Assembly (NCBI GenBank): GCA_905250025.1
Contig: CAJNOJ010000057.1
Location: forward strand, 1-64,000
Direction of reading: 5' to 3'
Source of the DNA: Adineta ricciae
Lineage: Eukaryota > Rotifera > Eurotatoria > Adinetida > Adinetidae
DNA length: 64,000 bases
Shown here: positions 1 through 10,004 of the stretch, in pieces
How positions within the stretch are numbered: the stretch's first letter is position 1
Layout of the letters: every line of letters begins with the position of its first letter
Program-made: the position numbers and the translations under genes
The notes under the pieces: generated by a model
What the model was told of the DNA's origin: nothing
The model's input: the letters and a program-made list of their open reading frames with translations, nothing else
The model's database searches: none

Positions 1-1057
1 AAAAACTCTCGGGGTAAGCCGATTGTTTCACAAAATTTATCGAAGAAAGTTCCTAATTCCAACTGATAACAATTTACATCAACGGCTAATTTGAGCGTCG
101 TGCATGAGTACGAACTATCACGGGCAAGTACTTCATCAGAAATGCAAACTAACGGTTCCTTTGTTAACTTGTAATATTCTTTGCATTCACTAAAATACGC
201 TTCTTCCTCGCGTGACAACTTTGCATCTGATATGAATTCTTCAATACGTAACTTTGGTACTACTGAAATAACGGAAATAGGAGAAAGTAGAATACACGAT
301 TTCACTTACCAATCCCATAGTTCAAAAACACTTGCAAACCTTTCGACAATCGATTCGCAGATGATGGCCGTTGTTGACGATTGGTCTGCTGATACACATC
401 GTTTTCTATATACTTGAAAATATCCTTCACATGCACATATTCCTTGGCCATGTATTGTAACAAAATTTTTGTATATAATGTATTCCGATCGTTGTGAGTG
501 ATAACATTTACCATTTGGTCAACATCGCAAGCAAATTGAACGATTGTTTCACGTGGTAGATTAATTTTTCGAATGCCTCGAGAAGAGGGAACATCGGCTT
601 TGCTCTTTGATTCACGCGCATTACCTAGTTGGTATATTTTTGAAGAATCCACAACCAGAATGATTGCAAAATGTTTGCCAGTTTCTGATAAAAGATTCAA
701 AATTTCCTGAATGTTCAAAGCACTACTTGCCACATCTGATTCAGAATTCAATTGTTCATCATCCACATGTATGAGATAGTCGATACCATTGACTTGATAG
801 GTTTGACCACAATAATAGAAGATGATCAGGTCACCCTGTTTTACATTTTGAGTCAACGTTTTGATCGCTTGAGAAAGTCTCTCACGATTTCCATTAATAA
901 TTGTAGTAACATCAAAACCAAGCGTCTTGAATAACGTACCCAAATCATTTACGTTGTTCGCTGATTGTTGTAGTCGATTGGATTGATGACTATACGAACC
1001 GTTTCCAATGCAACAAGCGATTCTTCTTTCAGGCTTCGCAACAGCAGCACTTGCCAT
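1..1057 (-). CDS. Caspase-like (C14 fold) protein, catalytically dead, 3' part cut by window edge
   Basis: Exon 1 is 310-1057 and exon 2 is 1-262, running off the left edge. They are joined across a 47-bp GT...AG intron (263-309), and the reading frame is kept. The start is the ATG at 1057. The N-terminal 150 residues follow the caspase/metacaspase p20 pattern: a beta-strand with RRIACCIGN, a NNVNDLG helix, then DLIIFYYCGQ at residues 76-85 and ILVVDSS at 133-139. In active members the His sits in a SGHG loop and the Cys in a DxC(R) loop. Here those positions are Gln85 and Ser138/139, so neither half of the catalytic dyad is present. A pseudo-enzyme role such as a scaffold or decoy is inferred. 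Exon 2 continues with a charged region that I cannot assign. Confidence 0.72.
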
Positions 1058-1238
1058 TGTTTCGAAAACTTTGTATGTTGGAAGAATGGAAAGGTATGCT
1101 GATTCTACCGAGTTTATTTATGTAATTCTTTTCTTCCAACTTCGCCATACAAATACACTTTTAATACATTATTTCACAATTCATTTGAATGTTCGTCCGT
1201 TTCTCAATCATATCAAATCACAAGCAAAAATTCTAGGT

Positions 1239-1716
1239 TTACATCGATACTTTTACATTATTAAATGAATGTCCACACGATAAACTGGAATAAGGTGGCG
1301 GCGGTGGTGCACTTGCATCGTAGTAATCCGAAGTTGATATTGATTTCGTGATTCTACGTTCTACTGGAGGATTCGAACGGTAAATATAGATGTATAGCAA
1401 AATAGAGTTAACTGTATAGTAGTAGTGTTGATAGAATAAGTTACTCGATGATCTGGTCGAATGACCATATTTTCGTCATAGTCAGTTTTCACGATCCAGG
1501 AGACCTGGATGAAACAAACAAGCTAATCGCAATACGATTCAATTCGGATATACTCGACGATGCTAAAGCAACTCTAAAAGATAGAAATGTGGCGACGACA
1601 GCAAAAACCTCAACAAGAACGACTAACACAGCTGCCGCCATGTTTTTACCATGACATAACATAAAGAAAACATGAAGCACAATAATCGCCGAAGACACAT
1701 TTACTTTATCATTCAT
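1239..1716 (-). CDS. Small membrane protein with proline-rich PPPPPY tail (exon model tentative)
   Basis: An ATG at 1716 opens a hydrophobic exon with two probable membrane-spanning stretches (residues 8-22 and 26-48). A second coding segment on the same strand, 1239-1411, begins after an AG at 1412-1413. It encodes a short hydrophobic stretch and a cytosolic-looking tail ending in PPPPPY. PPxY tails bind WW domains of Nedd4-type ligases; this is family knowledge, not shown here. One consistent splice model uses a 49-bp intron starting at 1553 and an 81-bp intron ending at 1412, and both keep the frame. Other splices are possible. There is no recognised family. Confidence 0.35.
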
Positions 1717-1901
1717 GTTGTTTTTGTAATTTGACTATGTAAAAATATGATTTATAAAAATTGTACTCTCAGATTCTCTACCTTTCCGCGAAGAGTGTTC
1801 GATCGAGAACAAATTACATACACTGTTTGTATTGGTGCAAAAGCAACGGAAATAACCAAGAGAACGAAAATGTGTGGGCGTAATATTGTACACTTTTGCT
1901 C

Positions 1902-1907
1902 TATAAG
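1902..1907 (+). promoter_or_regulatory. TATA-like element upstream of the oxygenase gene
   Basis: TATAAG lies 53 bp before the chosen ATG at 1960. The spacing fits a TATA box with a short leader, but the region is AT-rich and the match could be chance. Confidence 0.3.
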
Positions 1908-1959
1908 TAGGAATACGAATTCACATTTTATTCTTTATTATATTCTGTTCTGTTTCATT

Positions 1960-3054
1960 ATGGCTCACTCCAGTTTGAACGATCGTACGGTCGTTGACTT
2001 TACCAAATTATTACTCGGTGATTTGGAAGAAGTAAAACGTTTGCAAAACGAATTCGAATCAAATGGTTGGTGTTTTATGCGATTACCTGATGGCAATGGC
2101 CAACTAACTAAGAAACTACATGAAACACAAATGAACCTTGAAACATTCTTTTCACAAGAGCGATCGGAAAAGTCCAAGTATTGTTCATCCAATGGTTTTG
2201 GCTATTCACGTGTTGATCACAAAGAAAGCATTAGAGTTTTGATGGATCAGTATGGCTTCCAAAAGTATGATCCTCCTTTAACTGACAATGTTGACCGAAC
2301 CTTACACTATTTAACGCTTCTGCTTGACAATTTAACCAGTGTCATCAGATCGATCATTTCCAAAATGCCGATAATGGCTCAAAGTTCTACGAAAACAGCA
2401 GTGTCAATGTCCCATTTGAGAATGCTTGACATCGCGCACTATTTCAATGAAAGAACAGGTGCTGCCGAACCACCCGAAGTGGGTGTGAATACCGATGAAG
2501 TTAACTGTGTTCCTCATTTCGATCCGGGTCTATTCTCTTTGAGTATTCTGTCAACTTGTGATGGTCTTCAGTTAAAAGACCGAGCCAGTCACCAGTGGAT
2601 CGATGGGCCGGTGAACGTCGAACATAATCAACATTCTATCGGCGTCGTTTGGCTGGGTGAAGCAGCGAGCATTCTAACTGAAAACCATTTCAAAGCTGGA
2701 ATTCACCGTGTTGTTTATCCTCGTACACCACATCAGTCACGAATTGCTATTTGGCTCGAAGTTTGTACTGAATCTCAGATCGAACTATCACTCAAACAAG
2801 AAAACGAAGAAGATAGTCTTATTCCAGGTGGTACTATAATTCAGATGGATAATCAACCGGGTTCGTTACCAGTTCGTGCTCGAGTTGGTGGTGAACGTGT
2901 ACGGCCGTTCCTGCGACGAATGGAAAGAGAACGTGGACTATCACTGAGCAAAAGTGCTTCTACTAAGGTTCTCAGACTTCGTCATAAGAGAAAACGACAA
3001 TTAGAGGAAGAACGAAAGAACTCCCCAAATAATAACACTGAAGAAATCGTTTGA
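1960..3054 (+). CDS. 2-oxoglutarate/Fe(II)-dependent oxygenase, isopenicillin-N-synthase-like
   Basis: Intronless, 364 residues from the ATG at 1960 (MAHSSLNDR). The open frame extends further upstream, but that part has no family resemblance. The N-terminal DIOX_N-like region (about residues 10-130) is followed by the jelly-roll domain. The iron triad is visible as His186-Phe-Asp188 (CVPHFDPG) and the distal His249 (GIHRVVYP). Arg261 in HQSRIAIW sits where the 2OG-binding RxS arginine lies. Such enzymes hydroxylate or oxidise small molecules; the substrate is unknown. The C-terminal 40 residues are basic (KRKRQLEEERK) and are probably an extension. An AATAAA signal follows near 3129. The family is common in plants, fungi and bacteria. 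Confidence 0.8.
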   Translation: MAHSSLNDRTVVDFTKLLLGDLEEVKRLQNEFESNGWCFMRLPDGNGQLTKKLHETQMNLETFFSQERSEKSKYCSSNGFGYSRVDHKESIRVLMDQYGFQKYDPPLTDNVDRTLHYLTLLLDNLTSVIRSIISKMPIMAQSSTKTAVSMSHLRMLDIAHYFNERTGAAEPPEVGVNTDEVNCVPHFDPGLFSLSILSTCDGLQLKDRASHQWIDGPVNVEHNQHSIGVVWLGEAASILTENHFKAGIHRVVYPRTPHQSRIAIWLEVCTESQIELSLKQENEEDSLIPGGTIIQMDNQPGSLPVRARVGGERVRPFLRRMERERGLSLSKSASTKVLRLRHKRKRQLEEERKNSPNNNTEEIV

Positions 3055-3188
3055 CAACTCCGATACATACTTAACGATTACGCTTTATTCAATCAGTTGG
3101 TCATCATTCGCACTCTGCTGTGTAGAAAAAATAAAGTATAATCAAAGATCAAAAGCGTGTATAAAAGAGATCATTGTGTGAGGAGTTT

Positions 3189-4467
3189 TTAATTGAGTAC
3201 GTCGGATAATCTATTATTCGATCGTCCTGATGGTGCCGATGGTTGTCTAACTAGATTCATCAGTTCAACTAAAAGGCAGGGAAAAGAACATAGTTAAACG
3301 ACTCCTTTAAAATCAACTCACTAGGAATGGGAAAAATGATTGTTGAATTTTTTTCGGCAGATATTTGTGTTAATGTTTGTAAATAACGCAATTGTAATGC
3401 TATTGGTGACGATGCGATCACATCAGCAGCTTCTTTCAACTGTCTCGATGCTTTCTGTTCACCTTCTGCAGCAATGACTTTTGCGCGAGCTTCTCGGCTA
3501 GCTTCCGCTTCTGCTGCCATGGATCGTTGCATAGACTGTGGCAAGCGAACATCCGTACTAAAACGAATAAGAGTATATAGAGCTTTCGGCGATAAATGAG
3601 GACATACATTTCAACACGCTCAACTTTAATACCCCATGGTTCAGTTCCTTCATCTAATTGAGCTTCCATTAGATTAGCAATTGCTTCTCGATCAGATAGA
3701 ACCTCTTGTAATGTCTTCGTTCCGATCATATTTCGTAGCGTTGTTTGTGCAAGTAATTGCGTAGCTGGAAGAACATTACTAACACGCGTTACAGAAGCAA
3801 CCTAATGTGAATCAACAGCATGGTATTATTTTGGATTTTAGAATCAATCATCGATGAGTTCCTACCGGATCAACGATACGACTGTAAACAACAGCATCTA
3901 CCGCGACTGTCACCGAATCACGTGTTAATACCTACAATTCAATAGTGCACATAAAGTGCAAGTATTCAAATAAATAACAGACTTCTTGAGGTGGAACATT
4001 AAATGTTGTCGTTCGTAGATCGACTTTGTATATTGTATCGACGCAAGGAAGAATGAAAAATAGACCAGGACCTTTTGCACCACCTATAAAAACAAGCATT
4101 TCCTTATCATAATTACTAGATTGAATGAAACTGTAGTAAATAAACCTCGTAAAATTCGACCGAGACGAAAAATTACGGCTCGTTCATACTCTTGTACGAC
4201 CTTAAATTCGAAGATCGGATTTAATATTTATTCTAGAAATCGATCGTTGTTACAAACTTTAATACATAAACAGATTGTGAATGGAGCGGTGATACCGATG
4301 AGAATATACGAGACAACAATTAATATCCATCCGCATAAATCGTAATCACTCTCATCGGACTGATTCGAATCATTATTAACTAAAAATAAGAGAAAAACAT
4401 AACGATTTCGCATAGGTATAAAACTCGGTTGATTACTTGAAATTTTTGTTGCTTGATTCGATGTCAT
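3189..4467 (-). CDS. Stomatin / erythrocyte band 7-like SPFH membrane protein
   Basis: Seven exons on the minus strand: 4258-4467, 4146-4200, 3983-4083, 3866-3931, 3608-3801, 3322-3557 and 3189-3268. All six introns are 50-64 bp with GT...AG ends. The sum is 942 nt, giving 313 residues. A short N-terminus precedes the membrane hairpin ([19 protein letters not shown]). The SPFH domain follows, with [48 protein letters not shown] and [20 protein letters not shown], then the C-terminal oligomerisation and lipid-raft segment ending FPIPIELM. The order and spacing match animal stomatin closely. Stomatins oligomerise on the inner face of the plasma membrane and modulate ion channels. The ATG at 4467 is the first in frame after the previous stop. 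Confidence 0.92.
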
Positions 4468-5105
4468 GTTTGCGTTTGTCGCTGGATGAATACGATCTTG
4501 AAACAATATCAATCTACTTTTTATTATTATTCTCTTCTTTCATATGCGCACATACTGTCGTTGCTATACGTAGCGCGGGGTTCATCAGAATACGGTTTCG
4601 TTGTTGCCATGATTTGATTGAATAAAAAAAGAACGATTTTGTCACGTCTCTTATATATGCCTATATCGAACAGTACGTGTGTTCGTTACTAGTCAACATG
4701 TTACTTCGTTGACGCACATTATTGCTTATGAATGAATAGGAATACTTGAAAACTTTTTTTTCATTCGTTTTGCGCGTGACGTAGTTTTAGACGTGCTGCC
4801 GTCATCTTAGTGGCAGGACGCGACAGAACGCAATGAATTCTTTTACGCTTCGAATAATGTATTTGTAAATATGAAATTTCGCTCTACATACGCTGCGATG
4901 AATAAGCAGATTTATTTTCGAATTTCAACGAATCATGTGTGCAAGGTGAGAAATAACCTTGATTAGTACGTATACTGTATATCTATTGAAGAACGTGGTC
5001 GTAGAAAATAGGACTAGAAAAGGAGAGGTTTATCTTTCTTCTGCATGTTTTTCGTGTAAAGTCACAGGTGAAAAGAAGAATACTTTCTATTTGACTTACA
5101 AAAAG
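4468..5105. other. Intergenic region between divergent stomatin and ART-TPR genes
   Basis: A stretch of 638 bp with no convincing coding exon. It must hold both 5' regions of the divergent genes. No repeat was recognised. Confidence 0.5.
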
Positions 5106-7832
5106 ATGGGACGTTGCGTGTCGAAATGTTTGAAATCAACTGTACTATCTGATTCAATCGATGTGCCGATTGCCGACAACGATCATCAGACGGAAATAGT
5201 TTCGTCCGAAATTATCGATGCAGCAAAATCAGTCGACAACAAGCAACGAGTTCGTATCGTTCAAAACTTTACATTACTTTGGTTGGACTCAAAGATCGAT
5301 GAAAACAATCTCGATTTCAAAAATTCTCTAACACAACTTCGAACAATTGTCAATACAATCAATACACTTACCAATCCTGATGAATGTGTCCCTTTTCTCG
5401 ATCAAATCACAGATGAAAAGGTATTTATGCTCATATCAGGTTCTTTGAGTCAAACAATTATCCCATGCATTCATCGGGCGCCTCAACTCGAGTCTGTTTA
5501 CATATTCTGTGCGAATAAATCCAAATATGAACAATGGGCTTCGGAATGGCCAAAGGTTAAAGGCATTTTCACTGATATTGAAAGCATTTGCGAGGTATTG
5601 AAACGAGATGCTCAACAGTGCAATCAGGATTCTGTAACGATCAGTGTGACAAGTAAAAACGTGGACCGGCTCGAGCCTTCGTTCATGTACACACAGTTAT
5701 TGAAAGAAGTTCTTCTCGAGATAGAATATGACGAGAAAGCTAAAACAGAACTCGTCGAATTCTGTCGCAAACAGTTTCATAATAATCCACATGAATTAGA
5801 AATTATCGATGAATTCGATCATGACTATCATCTTCATACACCAATCTGGTGGTACACATGCGAGTGTTTCACATATCAATTACTCAATCGAGCACTTCGC
5901 ATACAGGATGTGGAGGTTATTCTGAAGATGGGCTTTTTCTTACGTGACGTTCATCGACATCTTGAAGAATTACATTCGTGTATGGATAAAAATAGTCTGA
6001 TTTATGTTTACCGAGGAAAAGGAATGCCGATAGCTGACTTCGAAGAGATCAAAAATAAGAAAGATGGTCTGTTATCTTTTAACACTTTTCTATCGACAAG
6101 TATCAATGAGAGCGTTTCGTTACAATTCGCGAAGAAATCGTTGAAAAAAGCCGGTACAGTTGGTGTACTCTTTCAGATGACTGTGGATCCATCGATGTCT
6201 TCAACACCATTTGCTCCGATCAAGGACGTGAGTGCAATTCCGAATGAGGAGGAAATTTTATTTTCCATGCATACCGTTTTTCGAATTGGTGAGATAACTG
6301 AAATCGAAGATCGCGTTTGGCGTGTGGAACTGACACTAACCAGGGATAATGACGAAGATTTGAAACATCTGACTGAATATATACGCGAGGAAACGTCGAA
6401 GTCAACGAAATGGGAACAACTGGGTCGTTTATTAATCAAAATGGGTAATTTTGAGAAGGCTGAAGAGATTTTTCGCGTCTTACTCGAACAAACATTCAAA
6501 GACGATGAAAAACTACACGCGTCACTGTACTATCATCTTGGAGAAGTAAAGTCTAACAAAGGAGATTATAAAGGTGCACTGCAATTGTATGAAACTTCTC
6601 TTGAAATCCAACAGAAATATTCCGATTCGAAAGTGTCGGATCTAGTGAATACTTACAATAGTATTGGTCTTATGTATGATAATATGGCAGATTACTCGAA
6701 AGCATTACAATTCTACGAAAAATCGCGTGAAATCGGAGAAAAAGCAACGCCTTCTGATCGCATCAACATGGCGGAGACTTTCAATAACATGGGAGCAGCA
6801 TACTATCATTTAGGAGACTACACAAAAGCACTTGAGTTCTATGAAAAATCACGCGATATCTGTGTTGCATCTCTGCCAACAAACCATCCCGATCTTGCTA
6901 CTGTTAGTAGTAACATCGGCAATGTTCATCAACGAATCAAGGAATATTCAAGAGCAGTGAATGCCTATGAGAAAACCTTGGAAATTCAACAAAAGACTCT
7001 TCCTCCCAATCATCCTGATTTAGCTGTTACTTACAATAGCATTGGCTTGTTACACTGCAATATCGGAGAATTATCAAAGGCACTCGAGGCTTTTCAAAAG
7101 GATCTCGATATTAAACAAAAGTCTTTGCCTTCGAATCATCCTAGTTTCGCTATAACGTACAACAATATTGGCTTAGTCTATTCGAACATGGCTGACTACC
7201 CGAAAGCACTCGAATTCTATCAGAAGTCACTGGATATCAGTTTGAAATCGCTTCCTCCCAATCATCCAGAGTTAGCTACAACTTACAACAATATCGGTGT
7301 ATTATATCTTAACATGGGCGAGATTGCTAAAGCACTCGAATCCATCGAAAAATCGATCGACATCAAACAAGCGATTCTTCCTGACCATCATCCTGATCTG
7401 TATGCTACTTTCAACAACATGGGTTTAATTTATTGAAATACAGGAGATTATCCAAAAGCACTTTCGTTTTACGAACGTTCACTAAAAATCGGCCAACATA
7501 TACTACCTCCAAATGATCCGACTATGGGAGCTCTTTACAATACGATCGCTCTGACACATTTCAACCTAGGAAACCTTTCGAAAGCATTAGAATTTTTTGA
7601 AAAGTCACTTGAAATCAAAAAAGTTGCTCTACCGGAAGGTCATCCTGATTTAGCAAACACGTATAATCATATCGGTTTGGTCTATTGGCAGATAGGTGAA
7701 TATGGAAAAGCACTTGCATGTTACGAGCAAGCCGTAGAAATCGGAGAACGTGCATTACCGCAAGATCATCCATACCTACAGGCCTATCTAAATGGCCTTG
7801 CTCAAATGCGAGCTAAATGTCAATCCATCTAG
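5106..7832 (+). CDS. N-myristoylated ADP-ribosyltransferase with TPR repeats, interrupted by in-frame TGA at 7434
   Basis: The ATG at 5106 gives MGRCVSKC, a textbook MGxxxSK myristoylation signal with a nearby Cys for palmitoylation. Residues about 40-190 form the N-terminal region found ahead of ART domains in this protein type. The ART domain (about 230-420) keeps the R-S-E triad: VYRG (Arg303), FLSTS (Ser330) and EEEILF (Glu381/Glu383). It is therefore predicted to transfer ADP-ribose from NAD+ to arginine. Kinesin-light-chain-type TPRs of about 42 residues follow. Eight lie before a TGA at 7434-7436, and three more lie downstream in the same frame, ending at 7832. The TGA falls where the neighbouring repeat has Trp (GLVYWQ). 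The product is 776 residues if terminated and about 908 if read through. A nonsense allele, true readthrough or a sequencing error are all possible. Confidence 0.85.
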
Positions 7833-8050
7833 TTTATATGTGATTTTTTTTCTAAGTATGAAAGAACCTTATCAAAAACGCGTTATGATAAAGATTCCTC
7901 TTGTTTTGTGTACTTGGTGTAAGTTCTATCAAACGAGAAGCAAAGTTTCAATGGTGTGCCGTTCTTTGTTATATGTTGAGAGAGTAGTTTAAACTCATAA
8001 TACTGCGACAATAGTGAAGAAAAGTACGGGAGAATTCTCATCAAGCATCA

Positions 8051-8512
8051 TCAAAGTTTATGTGGTGGGGGACGTCCATTATCTCGAACGCTCTGTTCAC
8101 TTGATCCATTTCCATTTTTAGCAGCCAAAGCTGTAACACCACCTGCAACCGTTCCAGCTGTAAGTCCAACTGCTACAGAAGTAGATGTAGCAACTGCACC
8201 AACGGCTCCAGCTGACTGGCATAAAGCAAATGTGCTTCCTGCTACTGTTGTAGCTGATTGCATGGCTGCTGCAACACTACCTGCTGCTACACCTGCTGAT
8301 GTAAATCCTACTGCACCGAGAGCAGGTACTGCAACCAACGGAGCTGTTACGGCAGCCGTTGTGGCAACAACGACTGTTTTTGTAGTTGACGAGCTATTTT
8401 GCCACTTTTCACTAGCAGTAACTGCTACATCTTTTATGAATATTCCTGCTTGTTTAGATTTATCAATAGCTGATAATAAAAAGTTTGTCGCAGATGTCCA
8501 ATACGAATTCAT
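8051..8512 (-). CDS. Interferon-induced 6-16 family (IFI6/IFI27/ISG12-like) membrane protein
   Basis: Intronless, 153 residues from the ATG at 8512 (MNSYWTSAT). The C-terminal two thirds are a small Ala/Gly/Ser/Val-rich hydrophobic domain: PALGAVGFTSAGVAAGSVAA, then AMQSATTVAG, then a third hydrophobic run. This matches the 6-16 family signature (MGFT.AGIAA.S.AA.MMS...). Vertebrate members are interferon-induced and sit in mitochondrial or ER membranes; invertebrate roles are poorly known. A polar tail (NGNGSSEQSVRDNGRPPP) follows. Low sequence complexity tempers the call, but the FTSAGVAA core is specific. Confidence 0.72.
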   Translation of the reverse strand: MNSYWTSATNFLLSAIDKSKQAGIFIKDVAVTASEKWQNSSSTTKTVVVATTAAVTAPLVAVPALGAVGFTSAGVAAGSVAAAMQSATTVAGSTFALCQSAGAVGAVATSTSVAVGLTAGTVAGGVTALAAKNGNGSSEQSVRDNGRPPPHKL

Positions 8513-8876
8513 TTTGTGAATAATGGTTAGTAAGAATAGTGTAGACAAAATAAAACACGAGAGCGGATAGAAGATAGTGAGTCATAACTACAACCAATAA
8601 TGGGAACGTTACAAAAAAATACATTCGACAGATGGCAATAACGTTTCATATAGCATGAAGCATCTGGATAGCACGCGGCGTCATCAGCGATCGTTATTTT
8701 CACATGTGTGTTTTTCAGTTTAACAGGAAGGAGCAAGGAGTGTCTTCGAAAACGAACTTTATGTCAAATAGACTGTCTAGAAAAGAAATGAGCAGATCGA
8801 AGTTATCAAGGCTGTGTTCGCTCGGTATCACACAACACCACATCCCACTCTCTTCTTCGTTTCATAACGTTAGAAA
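8513..8876. other. Intergenic
   Basis: A stretch of 364 bp with only short scattered open frames. No gene or repeat was recognised. Confidence 0.4.
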
Positions 8877-9473
8877 ATGTCTTCATTTAATGCATCTTTA
8901 TCCAATGATAAATTATTTCAGACGTCTTCTGAGCACAAATTTATTCAATTGATGTCAAATGGTGAAATTACATTTCAACAGTTCAACACATGATTAGCGT
9001 AAGATTATCTATTCGTCCTTCATTATCTTCGTTTCGCCGCTCATGCACTCACAAGAGCTCCTCAACAGGATTATAGACTTTTAATCGATGGTCTTTTTGC
9101 ACTTGCAGATGAATTAACATAGTTTGAAAGTAAATTACAAGAGAGAGAGAGATGCACCCAAACGAACAAGTCATATTCCAGTTTGTTGACTGTATTTTAC
9201 GCGGTAGAGGTTTGTTACTATCAAGCTTGGAAATCCTTCAAAAGTGATGGGAATAAAGAATATGCTGATCGATGGAGTTCAAGATAATTCGAACAATATA
9301 TTGATCAACGTCGTACAGTGGTTAGCAGCACATCTACAGCTGTTTCTGAGCAGGAGTCAAAAAAAGAAATATATCATCTATAGGATAGTATTATGCAGCT
9401 TGACGTTGACTTTTGTCATATGGCACTATATGCCAAATCAAACGATTGTAATATGCTTTTTTCATCGTATTAA
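8877..9473 (+). pseudogene. TENA/THI-4 (thiaminase-II fold) family pseudogene
   Basis: The reading opens with ATG at 8877 (MSSFNASLSNDKLFQ) and follows the TenA helical pattern: HKFIQLMSNGEITFQQFNTW, QDYLFVLHYLRFAAHAL, then DYRLLIDGLFALADELTWFE, and downstream VCYYQAWKSFKSDG, EYADRWSSR and a final FCHMALYA. It is broken by TGA and TAA in the W-L-A-Q-D segment (near 8988-8999), by a TAG near 9118-9120, by a frameshift in the GA-rich run near 9140, and by later stops. TenA proteins salvage thiamine pyrimidines or bind related compounds, so an active source copy would have been a vitamin-salvage enzyme. The lesions are spread over the whole length, so this copy is dead. Confidence 0.72.
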
Positions 9474-10004
9474 AAGTAAATAAATATTACGAAACGAATA
9501 GTGAGGGATATAAATCAATATTTCTTTTTACAATCGTGCTCAAATTGAATAGCAAAAAAGCAGCTTGTTCTTTCGAAACCGGTTTCAAGGGTGGATATGA
9601 TCACCAAATGTTACTTTCTCTAACCGGTTATTGTACACTTGATTGCATACATACTCAAATATCAAATCAATTCGTGATTATATCACTGAAATATTTTTCT
9701 CTTGTCAAGGTACGACAATTATCACATTCATCACACTCATCGGCTGCGTGTAACAAGACACATATTGAAAAGTAAAAGAAATGAAAACATTAAAATAAAG
9801 TATATGCGACAAGAATGTGAATACAAGGACAAAATGTTAATTGATACGAATTTTGAAATCATACGATGAATCCGGATAAACGCCTAGCTCTAAAACCGGT
9901 TATTACTATCACCCATTACAATATGTGGAGTCGTGTATATAAAGATCGCCGACATACTCGATTAGGTACACAATACTCTTCTCCAGAATAATTGATATAT
10001 TATC
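9474..10004. other. Intergenic, promoter region of the antiporter gene
   Basis: A stretch of 531 bp without a supported gene. A TATA element at 9936-9944 is listed separately. Confidence 0.45.
9936..9944 (+). promoter_or_regulatory. TATA box candidate for the CPA2 antiporter
   Basis: TATATAAAG is a strong TATA match 61 bp before the ATG at 10005, in a locally less AT-biased setting. The expected transcription start would be near 9968-9975. Confidence 0.5.

Noticed and set aside
1448..1654. Plus-strand 68-codon frame opposite the small PPPY protein
   Set aside because: Composition is that of an antisense shadow; the minus strand gives hydrophobic helices and a PPPY tail.
4121..4345. Plus-strand frame across the stomatin exons
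   Set aside because: Lies antisense to well-supported stomatin exons with clean splice sites.
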